From UBA6168 sp041163745 (GTDB lineage: Bacteria; Bacteroidota; Bacteroidia; Chitinophagales; Saprospiraceae), in the NCBI GenBank assembly GCA_041163745.1, contig JBEAQU010000058.1:12354-76353 (forward strand): a stretch of 64,000 nt of DNA, given 5' to 3'. The translations under genes were made by a program, and so were the position numbers. Under the pieces are notes generated by a model. It ran no database searches, was not told the origin of the DNA, and saw only the letters and a list, made by a program, of their open reading frames with translations. Positions 26,340-34,375 of this stretch are shown piece by piece (position 1 is the stretch's first letter; each line of letters opens with the position of its first letter).

Positions 26340-27830
26340 TTATCCGGAGGGTTTCCGGCCGGGAAGGGTATGTTTGCGAAGGATGCGCAGGCTTTCCTTC
26401 CGAACGGCGGGAAGTTGTTGCATGGCCCAGCAATGTTCGCGTGCCTGTCGGTGCGCGTGGGTCAAGTCCACGATGGGATTTGGATATGGGGTGTTGGTTT
26501 CCGGCAGGTACATGGCCTTTTCCAGGGCAGTCATTTCCCAAGGGGTGTGTATCAGGGCGGTCGGGACCTGGGCTAGTTCCGGTACCCAACGGCGGATGAA
26601 CGTACCGTCGGGATCCTGGTCTGTCGACTGTTTGACGGGATTATAGATGCGGACGGTATTGATGCCTGTGATACCGGCCTGCATCTGCCATTGCGGGTAG
26701 TGTATGCCGGGTTCGAAATCGAGGAACAGCCGAGCGAGCCAGGTAGCGCCCGTCTGCCAAGGTTGGCGGAGCAAATGGGTGAGGAAGGAAGCGAGCATGG
26801 CCCGCATGCGGAAGTTGATCCAGCCGGTGGCCAGCAGGCAGCGCATGGCGGCATCGACAAGCGGGAATCCGGTCCTGCCGTATTGCCAGGCTTCGAGCAA
26901 TGCCGGCTGACCGGAACCGTCATCGGGCAGGAGCGGGATGAATCCCCGGTTGACCGGTTCGAACTCCATCCGGTCTTCCATTTCGAATTTCTGGATGAAA
27001 TGGGCTTGCCATCGCAGGCGTTCGCGGAAGGCGCGAGATTGGAAAGGGAATTTCCCTCCTTCTCCTGCGGGATCGGACGCCTGCCATACCTGTCGGACGC
27101 TGAGACAGCCCCAGGCGATATAAGGGGAGAGCCGGCTGCAAGCTTTGCGGCTGGCTTCCGGTTTGGAGATGCCGCGGGTATAGTGCCGTATCCGCTCCGC
27201 CAGGAATGACTGTAGGTAAGCGTTTCCGAAGGTGGGTCCGCCGGGTTGGAAGGAGGGGTTCCTTTCGTAAGTGGGAACCGGCGCCAAGGTTTCCGTAGGC
27301 AAGGTCGGTGTCGGGGCGGCCTTCCAGCGGGACCAATCCACGGTATCCTGGGGTGCATTCACAAACCGATGCCACTGTTCGCGCCAGCCTTTTCGGTCTC
27401 GTCTTCCCCGTTCGACGCCATTGGCTACGCATTCCACCCATTCGATGCCAGCCTGTCGGCAGTAGCGGACCACCGCCCGGTCCCGCTGGTAGGTGATCAG
27501 CAAGCCCGTTTCCTGGTAGGAGAACAGTTTGTGGATTTTGTATTGCGATTGCAGGTTCTCGAGAAGCGGGATGAATTCGGATGTATAGCAATGGACGGAG
27601 GTCCGGAAGGCGGCGAGGGTCCGGTTCATGTCATCCAGGGATTCGCGGACGAACCGCCAGTGCCGGATGTCGTAGGTCGGGGCTGCCATGACCGAGGGTT
27701 CGAAGACATACAGCAGCAGCACGGGGAGACCCTCCTGCCAGGCCCGGCGGAGGGGTTCGTGGTCCTGCAGACGCAGGTCCCTTTTGAACCAGACGATGGA
27801 GATGGCCGGCTCAGAGGTGTCGTTCCGCAT
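26340..27830 (-). CDS. Cryptochrome/deoxyribodipyrimidine photolyase family protein
   Basis: A 496-residue class-I-type photolyase/cryptochrome. The N-terminal antenna domain opens with WFKRDLRLQDHEPL. The FAD domain has AWGCLSVRQV, the RTGFPLVDAAMRCL block that contacts FAD, WINFRMRAMLASFL and WQMQAGITGINTVRIYNP, which includes the tryptophan and asparagine region around the flavin. Repair of cyclobutane dimers or a signalling role are both possible. The 20-bp overlap with lipA on the same strand places them in one transcript. Confidence 0.9.
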   Translation of the reverse strand: MRNDTSEPAISIVWFKRDLRLQDHEPLRRAWQEGLPVLLLYVFEPSVMAAPTYDIRHWRFVRESLDDMNRTLAAFRTSVHCYTSEFIPLLENLQSQYKIHKLFSYQETGLLITYQRDRAVVRYCRQAGIEWVECVANGVERGRRDRKGWREQWHRFVNAPQDTVDWSRWKAAPTPTLPTETLAPVPTYERNPSFQPGGPTFGNAYLQSFLAERIRHYTRGISKPEASRKACSRLSPYIAWGCLSVRQVWQASDPAGEGGKFPFQSRAFRERLRWQAHFIQKFEMEDRMEFEPVNRGFIPLLPDDGSGQPALLEAWQYGRTGFPLVDAAMRCLLATGWINFRMRAMLASFLTHLLRQPWQTGATWLARLFLDFEPGIHYPQWQMQAGITGINTVRIYNPVKQSTDQDPDGTFIRRWVPELAQVPTALIHTPWEMTALEKAMYLPETNTPYPNPIVDLTHAHRQAREHCWAMQQLPAVRKESLRILRKHTLPGRKPSG

Positions 27831-28683
27831 GATAGGAAGACCGGACCAGCGGGCCGCTTTCCACGAAGTCGAATCCGCGTTCCAGGCCGGCCTCCCGGTA
27901 GCGGGCGAACAGGTCGGGGTGGATGTATTCCACGACCGCCAGGTGGAGTTTGGTCGGTTGCAGGTATTGGCCGATGGTCAGCACGTCACATCCGTGGGCC
28001 CGCAGGTCATCCATCGCCCGGAACATCTCGTCGGGGGTTTCGCCAAGGCCGACCATGACGCCGGACTTGGTCCGCTTGCCGTAGGCTTTGGTGCGTTGGA
28101 TCTGCTCGAGGCTACGGGCGTATTTAGCCTGGGGCCGTACTTTGCGGTACAGGCGTTCTACCGTTTCCATGTTGTGGCTGACGACTTCCTGTCCGCCGGA
28201 GATCATCCTTTCGAGGGCTTGCCAGTGGGCTTTGACATCCGGAATCAGCGTCTCAATGGTGGTTTCCGGGGAGCTGTCCTTGACGGCCCGCACGGTTTGG
28301 TACCATATTTCCGCGCCCCGGTCCGCCAGCTCGTCCCGGTTGACGGAGGTGATCACAGCGTGCCGGACCTCCATGAGCCGGATGGCTTCCGCCACACGCC
28401 TGGGTTCGTCCGTGTCGTATTCCGGCGGCCGGCCGGTCTTGACGGCGCAGAAGGAGCAGGACCGCGTACAGGTGTTGCCCAATATCATGAATGTGGCGGT
28501 GCCGGCCCCCCAGCATTCGCCCATATTGGGACAGTTGCCGCTTTGGCAGATGGTATGTAGGCGGTAGGTATCCACCAGTTGCCGGACATGCTTGTATTTT
28601 TCCCCGATGGGCAGTTTGACCCGGAGCCATTCCGGCCGGCGGCGGCGTTGTTCGGGCGATTCGGTAACGGGTAGTTCTATCAT
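27811..28683 (-). CDS. lipA: Lipoyl synthase
   Basis: Radical-SAM enzyme that inserts two sulfurs into octanoyl groups on H protein and 2-oxoacid dehydrogenases. The 290-residue protein carries both clusters: auxiliary [4Fe-4S] cysteines C46, C51, C57 in CQSGNCPNMGECW, and SAM-cluster cysteines C72, C76, C79 in CTRSCSFC. The RSSYHAE motif near the C-terminus holds the serine ligand of the auxiliary cluster. The start at 28683 (MIELPV) is chosen; the longer open frame upstream has no LipA similarity. A -7 box lies 113 bp upstream. Confidence 0.95.
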   Translation of the reverse strand: MIELPVTESPEQRRRRPEWLRVKLPIGEKYKHVRQLVDTYRLHTICQSGNCPNMGECWGAGTATFMILGNTCTRSCSFCAVKTGRPPEYDTDEPRRVAEAIRLMEVRHAVITSVNRDELADRGAEIWYQTVRAVKDSSPETTIETLIPDVKAHWQALERMISGGQEVVSHNMETVERLYRKVRPQAKYARSLEQIQRTKAYGKRTKSGVMVGLGETPDEMFRAMDDLRAHGCDVLTIGQYLQPTKLHLAVVEYIHPDLFARYREAGLERGFDFVESGPLVRSSYHAERHL

Positions 28684-28774
28684 GTGTGAAGCGGCGTTCT
28701 GATGCGAAGGCATTAAGGGGAAAGGTGGTGTGCGTACCGGAATCAGGCGGGGTGGATTCGGACGGCTCGGAGGC

Positions 28775-29560
28775 TTACCACCGTTTACCGAACTGCAAAT
28801 GTAGGAAAAGGTTGATGAAAACCTGTTTGTTTTCCAAGCCGGCGGCATCCACCATGATCGGCACCGTGCGGGAAAAGACATCGACCATGATGCCGGCTTC
28901 CATGGCTTTGACGAATTCGTCGAATGCGCCCCAGTCGAAATGGACGGCACCCTTGGCTTGTCCGCCGGGCAGCAAGGAGAGTTCGCCCAGTCCTTCGCTC
29001 CAACTCGATGCGCCTTGTATTTGCCAGATGTTGAGGAAGCTGCCGGCCGTCTCGGGGGAGTATTTGGTGGAAATGGTTGCGCGGCCGTCGCCTGCGCGCA
29101 GTTCCAGATAATAAGGTTTCAGCAGGCCGAGGGTGGGGCCGAATTCATAGGTCAGGGCTACGGCGACGCCCTTGTGCCGGGCTTTCTCGGAGAAGTACCG
29201 CTTGCCACCCAGGCCGGCGCGGACAACGAACAGGCTGTTCTGTTTTCCGTATTTGAACGCGCGCGAGACCTGACCGTTGAGGGTGGAGGGGGTGTCGAAG
29301 CTCTGCCGGAATTCCTTCGGATGTTGCAGCGCCCCCAGTTCGACATGCCAGTAGCGGGTCTGATAGTAGGTCCGGAGGGTTCCCATGGTCATGCCCATGG
29401 AGAAACCGTTCGTATGCATCCGGAGGTGGGCTCCCAATTCCCGGGTGTAGATGATGCCTTTGTTCGGTTCGTCCAGTTGCTTGGGTTGGAAAGTCTCCTG
29501 CCCCCAGCTTCCGTGGACGAGGAACATCAGGCCTACCGATATGTGGAGGATGCGACGCAT
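28775..29560 (-). CDS. Secreted protein, possibly an outer-membrane barrel; function unknown
   Basis: A 261-residue protein with a signal peptide (MRRILHISVG, cleavage near GSWG at about 21). The mature part is rich in alternating polar/aromatic strands (TYYQTRYWHVELGAL, ALTYEFGPTLGL, YYLELRAG) and ends in a short strand LFLHLQFGKRW, features compatible with an outer-membrane beta-barrel. I do not recognise a named family. It starts at 29560 rather than 29737 because the signal peptide begins there. It precedes lipA on the same strand; the lipA promoter box lies inside its last codons. Confidence 0.6.
   Translation of the reverse strand: MRRILHISVGLMFLVHGSWGQETFQPKQLDEPNKGIIYTRELGAHLRMHTNGFSMGMTMGTLRTYYQTRYWHVELGALQHPKEFRQSFDTPSTLNGQVSRAFKYGKQNSLFVVRAGLGGKRYFSEKARHKGVAVALTYEFGPTLGLLKPYYLELRAGDGRATISTKYSPETAGSFLNIWQIQGASSWSEGLGELSLLPGGQAKGAVHFDWGAFDEFVKAMEAGIMVDVFSRTVPIMVDAAGLENKQVFINLFLHLQFGKRW
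28796..28803 (-). promoter_or_regulatory. Bacteroidota-type -7 box upstream of lipA (TACATTTG)
   Basis: Minus-strand exact match to TAnnTTTG, inside the 3' end of the preceding gene and 113 bp from the lipA ATG. Confidence 0.4.
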
Positions 29561-30051
29561 GAAATGGTACCGGTTCAGTTCCTGGTTGAAGGGATTCTCC
29601 CAATACATAAAGTTAGTACAAGTTCCCACAAGGAAACGAGTGCGGGAGGACAATTGTTTAAAATCTTTTTTCGGGAAGGGTCTGCGGGCCGTACAAAAGT
29701 TTCCTTTCCAGGGTGGATAGCGCAATGGTTGTGCCAATGGTGCCGAAGGAGGGACGTGCCGGCTTCCGTTTTGGCAGTTCGGATGGGCGGGATGCTGGCC
29801 GGGGCGTCCGCCGGTTGCAAAATCGCCTGTCCGGTGCGATGAAAGTCAGCCCCTATTCCCGGGGGGTATCGTATATTTGTTGCAGGAGGCATATAGCAAT
29901 GCTGCCGTCGTTTGTCGGGGCGGTTCGGGCGGATGTCCGGGCCGGGGATGTTCACCGGGATGGATGTGCGTCCTTCGGGACTCCGTTTCCGAAGGACCGG
30001 TTCGTTCCGAAGCGGTTCCGATACCGGGAATCGGCGGCTAAACGAAGCGTT
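29561..30051. other. 491-bp divergent gap before the DUF4834 gene
   Basis: Holds a plus-strand -7 box at 29872. A frame open from 29713 runs into the DUF4834 gene and includes an ATG at 29899 behind AGGAGG, but the encoded residues show no recognisable domain. Nothing else was recognised. Confidence 0.4.
29872..29879 (+). promoter_or_regulatory. Bacteroidota-type -7 box, TATATTTG
   Basis: Exact TAnnTTTG match about 173 bp before the DUF4834 start. No TTTG at the -33 position. Confidence 0.45.
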
Positions 30052-30234
30052 ATGATCAAATTAATGGTATGGGGGGTGGTATTTTACTTCATCTACCGCT
30101 ACTTCATGTTGAAACAGGCCGTCCGGGAGGGCCAGCGTCGGGAATCCCTTCATCAGCGGATGCAGGATGCCCGGTCGACCGGGCCATCATCGGAAGACAA
30201 AGGAGAATACATCGATTATGAAGAGGTCAAGTGA
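30052..30234 (+). CDS. DUF4834-like small membrane protein
   Basis: Sixty residues: one membrane segment (about 4-18, LMVWGVVFYFIYRYFM) and a charged cytoplasmic tail ending in GEYIDYEEVK, the conserved end of the DUF4834 family of Bacteroidota. Function unknown. The ATG at 30052 is chosen because the family starts with the membrane helix; an alternative start at 29899 would add 51 residues. The last 17 bp overlap the pseudouridine synthase gene, so the two are translationally linked. Confidence 0.65.
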   Translation: MIKLMVWGVVFYFIYRYFMLKQAVREGQRRESLHQRMQDARSTGPSSEDKGEYIDYEEVK

Positions 30235-30961
30235 GGAGGATGGCGGACCGGAGGAAAGGCATTCCGGGGAGCCCGGCAGGAAGCATGCCTGGCAGCCCGG
30301 CAGCCTGGTGGTGTATCGGAACAACCAGTTGATAGCCTTCAACAAGCCGCCCGGGGTGCCGGTCCAGGCGGACAAGACGGGGGACAAGGCCCTGCTGCAG
30401 TTGGGGGAGATATTTTGCAAAACGCGGCTTTACCCCTTGCACCGACTGGACAGGCCGGCATCCGGTGTGGTGCTTTTTGCCAAGTCTGCCGCCGCCGCCA
30501 CCCAGTTGGGGGAACAGTTCCGGCAGCGGGCGATTGCGAAGACCTACCTGGCCGTCGTGAAGGAGCTGCCGTCCCAGCCGCCGGGGCCGGTGACGCACTT
30601 CCTGAAGAAGGACGGAAGCCGCAACCGTTCCGAGGTGTCGGAATCCGAAGCCAGCGGCAGCCGGCAGGCGGATCTCAGCTATCGGGTGCTTGGCAGCAGC
30701 GAACAATACCACCTGCTGGAGGTTACCCTGCATACCGGCCGGCACCACCAGATACGCGCCCAGCTGGGCGCCATGGGCAGTCCGGTCAAGGGAGATGTCA
30801 AGTATGGTGCCCGTCGGGGAAACCGCGACCGCTCCGTACATCTCCACGCCTGGAAGTTGGGTTTCCGTCATCCGGTCTCCGGTGAGCCGGTGGAGCTGCA
30901 GGTTCCACCTCCGTCGGACGATCCATTGTGGGAGGCTTTCCGACCTTGTTGGGATATTTGA
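30218..30961 (+). CDS. RluA-family RNA pseudouridine synthase
   Basis: Isomerises uridine to pseudouridine in rRNA or tRNA. The 247-residue protein has the RluA/RluD catalytic block PLHRLDRPASGVVLFAK with the catalytic aspartate, IAKTYLAVV, and the C-terminal HLLEVTLHTGRHHQIRAQL motif. No S4 domain is present, so it is the short form; the target site cannot be told. Start ATG 30218 overlaps the DUF4834 stop; a longer frame from 30167 lies inside the neighbour. The first 25 residues are charged and probably disordered. Confidence 0.9.
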   Translation: MKRSSEEDGGPEERHSGEPGRKHAWQPGSLVVYRNNQLIAFNKPPGVPVQADKTGDKALLQLGEIFCKTRLYPLHRLDRPASGVVLFAKSAAAATQLGEQFRQRAIAKTYLAVVKELPSQPPGPVTHFLKKDGSRNRSEVSESEASGSRQADLSYRVLGSSEQYHLLEVTLHTGRHHQIRAQLGAMGSPVKGDVKYGARRGNRDRSVHLHAWKLGFRHPVSGEPVELQVPPPSDDPLWEAFRPCWDI

Positions 30962-31063
30962 AAGCATCCCTTTTTTGCCTGTGTTCCTTCGCACGTCAAA
31001 CCAACCAATCCGTGCTCAGTCCGGGTCGGCCGCCGCCGGCCGGACGCATGTTACCCAAACGGT

Positions 31064-31807
31064 ATGAACCATCCTACCCATCGGCATTTAACAGCCGGCC
31101 TGCTGTTGGTCCTGACCATGCTGGCCTTCTCCGACCGCTTGTGTTCCCAAGATGCCGGCAGGTTGGAACCCAGCGGCCCGGCGGCTATGTTGGCATCCCT
31201 GCGGGAAGGCACCCTGGTTGTCCGGTTGCAGTCCAATGCCAGGAAAATCCAGGAACTGGAGAAAGCATTGTCGGACACCCTGCTGGGCGGTGCGCAGCGG
31301 CAGCGGCTCCAGGATATGTTGTCGGAAACCCAGGCGCAGACCCCCAAGGAAAGCCGGGACATCATGAAGGCCTTCGACGGCAACTACAATTTTTCGAAGG
31401 TGTTGTTTTTTTATGATACGGCTTCCGTCCGGCTGCTGACGGGGGAAAAGCAAGGTTATTTCCTGAACCGTGACCTGCAGGTCGACTCTTCCCTATCCCT
31501 GGAGGGGGAGGATTGGTTGATGATATACTTCCGGCATCAATCGCCGAGCCTGTTCAAGTTGTTGGACAATCGGCTGCAGCCGGTCCGGCAGCCTTTTCCG
31601 CTCCCGGGTCGGCCGTTTTTCCGTTCCTATCAACTGGGGGCCTACTTCGGGGGAAGCGATTCCGTTTATCCGTGGGTCCTGGAGCCGGAAGACCTGGCCA
31701 AGGGATTTTCCAGCGTCATGTTCTACCATCCTTCCCGGCAGGCAGCGTATTTCGCAACCTGTCTGCGGCACTGGAACGACCGCCTGCACAAGAAATATCG
31801 GAGATGA
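31064..31807 (+). CDS. Secreted protein of unknown function
   Basis: A 247-residue protein with a signal peptide (hydrophobic LLLVLTMLAF, cleavage after LCSQ near 29). The mature region begins with a predicted helical, coiled-coil-like segment (about 48-95, ARKIQELEKALSD), then FDGNYNFSKVLFFYDT and a strand-rich part, ending in a helical tail RHWNDRLHKKYRR. I do not recognise the family. Similar short secreted proteins with NYNFSKV-type patterns occur in Bacteroidota, from memory. It starts 102 bp after the pseudouridine synthase and could be co-transcribed. Confidence 0.6.
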   Translation: MNHPTHRHLTAGLLLVLTMLAFSDRLCSQDAGRLEPSGPAAMLASLREGTLVVRLQSNARKIQELEKALSDTLLGGAQRQRLQDMLSETQAQTPKESRDIMKAFDGNYNFSKVLFFYDTASVRLLTGEKQGYFLNRDLQVDSSLSLEGEDWLMIYFRHQSPSLFKLLDNRLQPVRQPFPLPGRPFFRSYQLGAYFGGSDSVYPWVLEPEDLAKGFSSVMFYHPSRQAAYFATCLRHWNDRLHKKYRR

Positions 31808-32139
31808 AGGTCTCCGCCGGGGGTGAACTACCCGAAGGATCCGGGGATGGGGTTCGAAAAGGGCAACGGCGGTTGTTTTTTTGTCGCATATCTCCTGTGA
31901 TCCGGCAGTCGCGAAAAAAAAGTCGTCGGGTATGGGGAAGTCTGGCCGCGGAACGAATCTCTTCCAATGGCATGTACCGAATGATGGATAGGCGGTGGCT
32001 GTTTTCCGCTTCGCGGGGGATGGCTGCCGTGCGCGGCTGGGTTGCCTACGCTTCGATCGCGCTGCCCACATATCGTATCGTGTGCTCCGGGAATCGTCGT
32101 TTTCTGGGCTGAGGCGGCCGGTGCATTCGGAGAGGCAGG
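31808..32139. other. 332-bp convergent gap
   Basis: Lies between two converging genes. A CCGCTTCGCGG hairpin (32009-32019) resembles the hairpins of the mobile-element family but no element ends are present. No gene was recognised. Confidence 0.4.
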
Positions 32140-32484
32140 TCAGCGTTCCTTCTGCAGGATGGGTTGCAGGGGAAGCGTATCCAGGTCGGAGCTGACCGGA
32201 TCGGGAGCGGCGGGGCGAGGCGGGACAACGGGGCGACCGCTGGTGTCGCGCCGCTGCCGGGCTTGGGCGATGATCATGGAATCCGCGATCGCCACCGCTT
32301 TGTTGAGCACCGATTCCCTACATTTCCTGCGTACATCCGTTTCCCAGATCATCCGTCTTTCCACCAATTTTTCCTGGATGACCTCCGCTTTAGTTTTGGC
32401 CGCTTTTTTTTCAAGGCAGCCGGTCGGCAGGAAAGCGGCGGCGAATACCGGAATGAAGAGGAAAGGAATGGGCAATCGTTTCAT
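32140..32484 (-). CDS. Small putative lipoprotein, unknown function
   Basis: A 114-residue protein with lipobox LPTGC (Cys23) after a hydrophobic signal. The mature part is charged and helical (EVIQEKLVERRMIWETDVRRKC) and ends in a proline-rich tail. Not recognised. It is the last gene of a minus-strand group with the next three genes, separated from its neighbour by 9 bp. Confidence 0.6.
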   Translation of the reverse strand: MKRLPIPFLFIPVFAAAFLPTGCLEKKAAKTKAEVIQEKLVERRMIWETDVRRKCRESVLNKAVAIADSMIIAQARQRRDTSGRPVVPPRPAAPDPVSSDLDTLPLQPILQKER

Positions 32485-32493
32485 ATGAGCGAG

Positions 32494-32775
32494 TCAATGG
32501 AGGCTGTCCAGTCGGAGACGTTGCCGGTACAGCTCGATTTCCTTGTTTCGTTCCAGTAGGATGGAGTCGACGGCCAGTTGGACGAGGCTGTCCATCTGAG
32601 CCTTGCACAGGCTGTCGAAGCGCGGCGCCAGGGTGTCCGCCTGTCGCCGGAACAGGCTGTCCACCAGTTCCCGGTCGCGGAAGGTAAGGATCGGATCCGG
32701 CGGCGCGGTACATCCCGGCAGCAGGAGCAGGGAGGGTAGACAGCAGGAAGCCAGCGCAAAGAGGAATAGTTTCAT
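32494..32775 (-). CDS. Small putative lipoprotein, unknown function
   Basis: Ninety-three residues with lipobox LLPGC (Cys22). The mature part is one amphipathic helix with regular leucines (VDSLFRRQADTLAPRFDSL). It resembles the next protein in layout (lipobox, helix, similar size) but not clearly in sequence. Gaps of 9 and 21 bp to its neighbours on the same strand suggest one transcript with the TPR gene. Confidence 0.6.
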   Translation of the reverse strand: MKLFLFALASCCLPSLLLLPGCTAPPDPILTFRDRELVDSLFRRQADTLAPRFDSLCKAQMDSLVQLAVDSILLERNKEIELYRQRLRLDSLH

Positions 32776-32796
32776 CGGCGGTAGAGGAAGGAGGCT

Positions 32797-33543
32797 TTAC
32801 CAATCCTTGGTGGGTTTGGAGCCGCGGGTGTTGGCTTTTTGGAATTTTTGTTGCACTCTTTTCTCCTCCTGACTCATGATATCCAGCAGTTGGCGAGCCT
32901 CTTCGGGCCGGAGCTGCGCTTCCTGGCCGGAATTTATTGCGTCCTGCGCTGATGCTTCCTGCGATCCGGAAGGGCCCGGCTGTTGGGGGGCATCCGAGGG
33001 TTCCTGCGGCGGTGGTGGCGGGGTGGCGTCATCCTGGTTTGCCGAGGGGTTCTGTTCGGGGTTGTCCCGGGGGTCGTCCGAAGTGTTGTCCGGTTGTTGT
33101 TGAGACGGGGGTGGTAGTTTGCGCAGGGCGTTGACAAGGTTGCGGCCGGTTTCCGGATCGTGGGGTTGCAGGCGGAGGCTGTTTTTGTAGGCTTCGGCGC
33201 TGGCGGCGAAATTGCCTTGCCGGTAAAGGGCATTTCCAAGGTTGTGATAGGCCTTGGCTTTCGCGACGGGGTCGGTCGTCTGTTCGGCGGCGGATTCGAA
33301 ATGTCGGGCCGCCTCCTCAAAGAGCCCCTGGCGATAGGTGCTGTTGCCCAGGTTGTATTCGCCGGAGCGGGCTTGTTCCTTTTCTAACGCCTTGCGGTAG
33401 TTGGTTTCCGCCGCGGCGAAATCGCCGTCGACATAGGCTTTGTCTCCTTTGCGCAAGTAGGCATGTGCGTCCTGCGCCGGCAGGAGGACGGCAGGCAGGA
33501 GCAACGGGAGCAAAAGGCTGTGCCGGGGTACCTTCCAGGTCAT
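32797..33543 (-). CDS. BatC-like TPR protein, secreted
   Basis: A 248-residue protein with a signal peptide (cleavage near LPAQ/DAHA). Two to three TPR repeats follow (about 27-135; GDKAYVDGDFAAAETNYRKAL, GEYNLGNSTYRQGLFEEAARHF, AYHNLGNALYRQGNFAASAEAYKNSL). After that comes a long Pro/Gln/Asp-rich linker (about 145-205) and a short helical tail (EEARQLLDIMSQEEKRVQQKF), the layout of BatC from the Bacteroidota aerotolerance operon, which is thought to bind partners at the cell envelope. BatA, BatB and BatD are not adjacent, so the role is uncertain. Its ATG overlaps the stop of the upstream barrel gene by 4 bp (ATGA). Confidence 0.75.
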   Translation of the reverse strand: MTWKVPRHSLLLPLLLPAVLLPAQDAHAYLRKGDKAYVDGDFAAAETNYRKALEKEQARSGEYNLGNSTYRQGLFEEAARHFESAAEQTTDPVAKAKAYHNLGNALYRQGNFAASAEAYKNSLRLQPHDPETGRNLVNALRKLPPPSQQQPDNTSDDPRDNPEQNPSANQDDATPPPPPQEPSDAPQQPGPSGSQEASAQDAINSGQEAQLRPEEARQLLDIMSQEEKRVQQKFQKANTRGSKPTKDW

Positions 33544-34262
33544 AATTCCGTTTTCCGGTTAAGCAGGCGCAATCGGGTGGTCAGGCCGGGTTCCACGCTG
33601 ATGCGTGCAGGGGTTTCGTACGGATACAGGCGCAGCGATTGCCATACTGCCCGGCAGCCGGGTTCGACGACCAGGACCGATTGGTCCGACAGCATCCATT
33701 CCAGTCCGAGGAACAAGCCGCCACCGCAGGAAAAAGGAGACAGTGCGGGTTGTCCGCCGCGGAGTTGTTCATCCGGGATGTTGGTGTGTCGGACGAGGCT
33801 TTCGGAACGCGTCCGGAAGTCCGTTGCCAATATAACACCCAAGCCGGCCCGGTAGTTCAGCTTTGCATTTGCGGTCGGGATTTGCCGGACGAGGTCGACC
33901 GGGACAGCGAGGGAATGGAGTCGGACGGAGTTGACGAGTTGGGAGACGGTGCCTCCCTGGTCCGTTCCGAAGCGGAGCCCGTCGACGAGGTGACGCAATC
34001 CGGTGGACTGCCAACCGAAACCGGTGCGGATGCTCCATGGTCCGTGGAGGCGGAAGGCGACATCCGCCCCCAGCCGGTAGCCGGGGGCGGCGCCGCTTCT
34101 TTCCGTTATCCCGGAGGGGCGGAAATCCGTTTCCGACAGCAAAAGGATCCTGGTGAAGACGCCGGTATGGAGGCCTGCGTCAAAACGGTGTTGGCTGCTG
34201 ACCAGGTGAGCGGGCAGCAACAGCAGGAACAGGCAGGCTGATTTTGCGAACATCGTTGTCAT
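33540..34262 (-). CDS. Outer-membrane beta-barrel protein (PorT/OMP_b-brl_2-like)
   Basis: A 240-residue protein with a signal peptide (MTTMFAKSACLFLLLLPAHL). The mature part has alternating strands: YRLGADVAFRL, WSIRTGFGWQS, LNYRAGLGVI, GGGLFLGLEW and VLVVEPGCRAV, as expected of the small barrels common in Bacteroidota. The start at 34262 is preferred because the signal peptide follows. It shares an ATGA overlap with the BatC-like gene and leads the minus-strand group of small envelope proteins. Confidence 0.7.
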   Translation of the reverse strand: MTTMFAKSACLFLLLLPAHLVSSQHRFDAGLHTGVFTRILLLSETDFRPSGITERSGAAPGYRLGADVAFRLHGPWSIRTGFGWQSTGLRHLVDGLRFGTDQGGTVSQLVNSVRLHSLAVPVDLVRQIPTANAKLNYRAGLGVILATDFRTRSESLVRHTNIPDEQLRGGQPALSPFSCGGGLFLGLEWMLSDQSVLVVEPGCRAVWQSLRLYPYETPARISVEPGLTTRLRLLNRKTEL

Positions 34263-34375
34263 GACAGTGTCGTGTGTGGTCGGCTCCTTGCATTTCCGGA
34301 CGCACGCTGCCTTTGTCGGAGGGAAGGGACCGTGGCGGTATTCCGGGAAACGGAAACCGGCCGGTCCGGCCCCGA

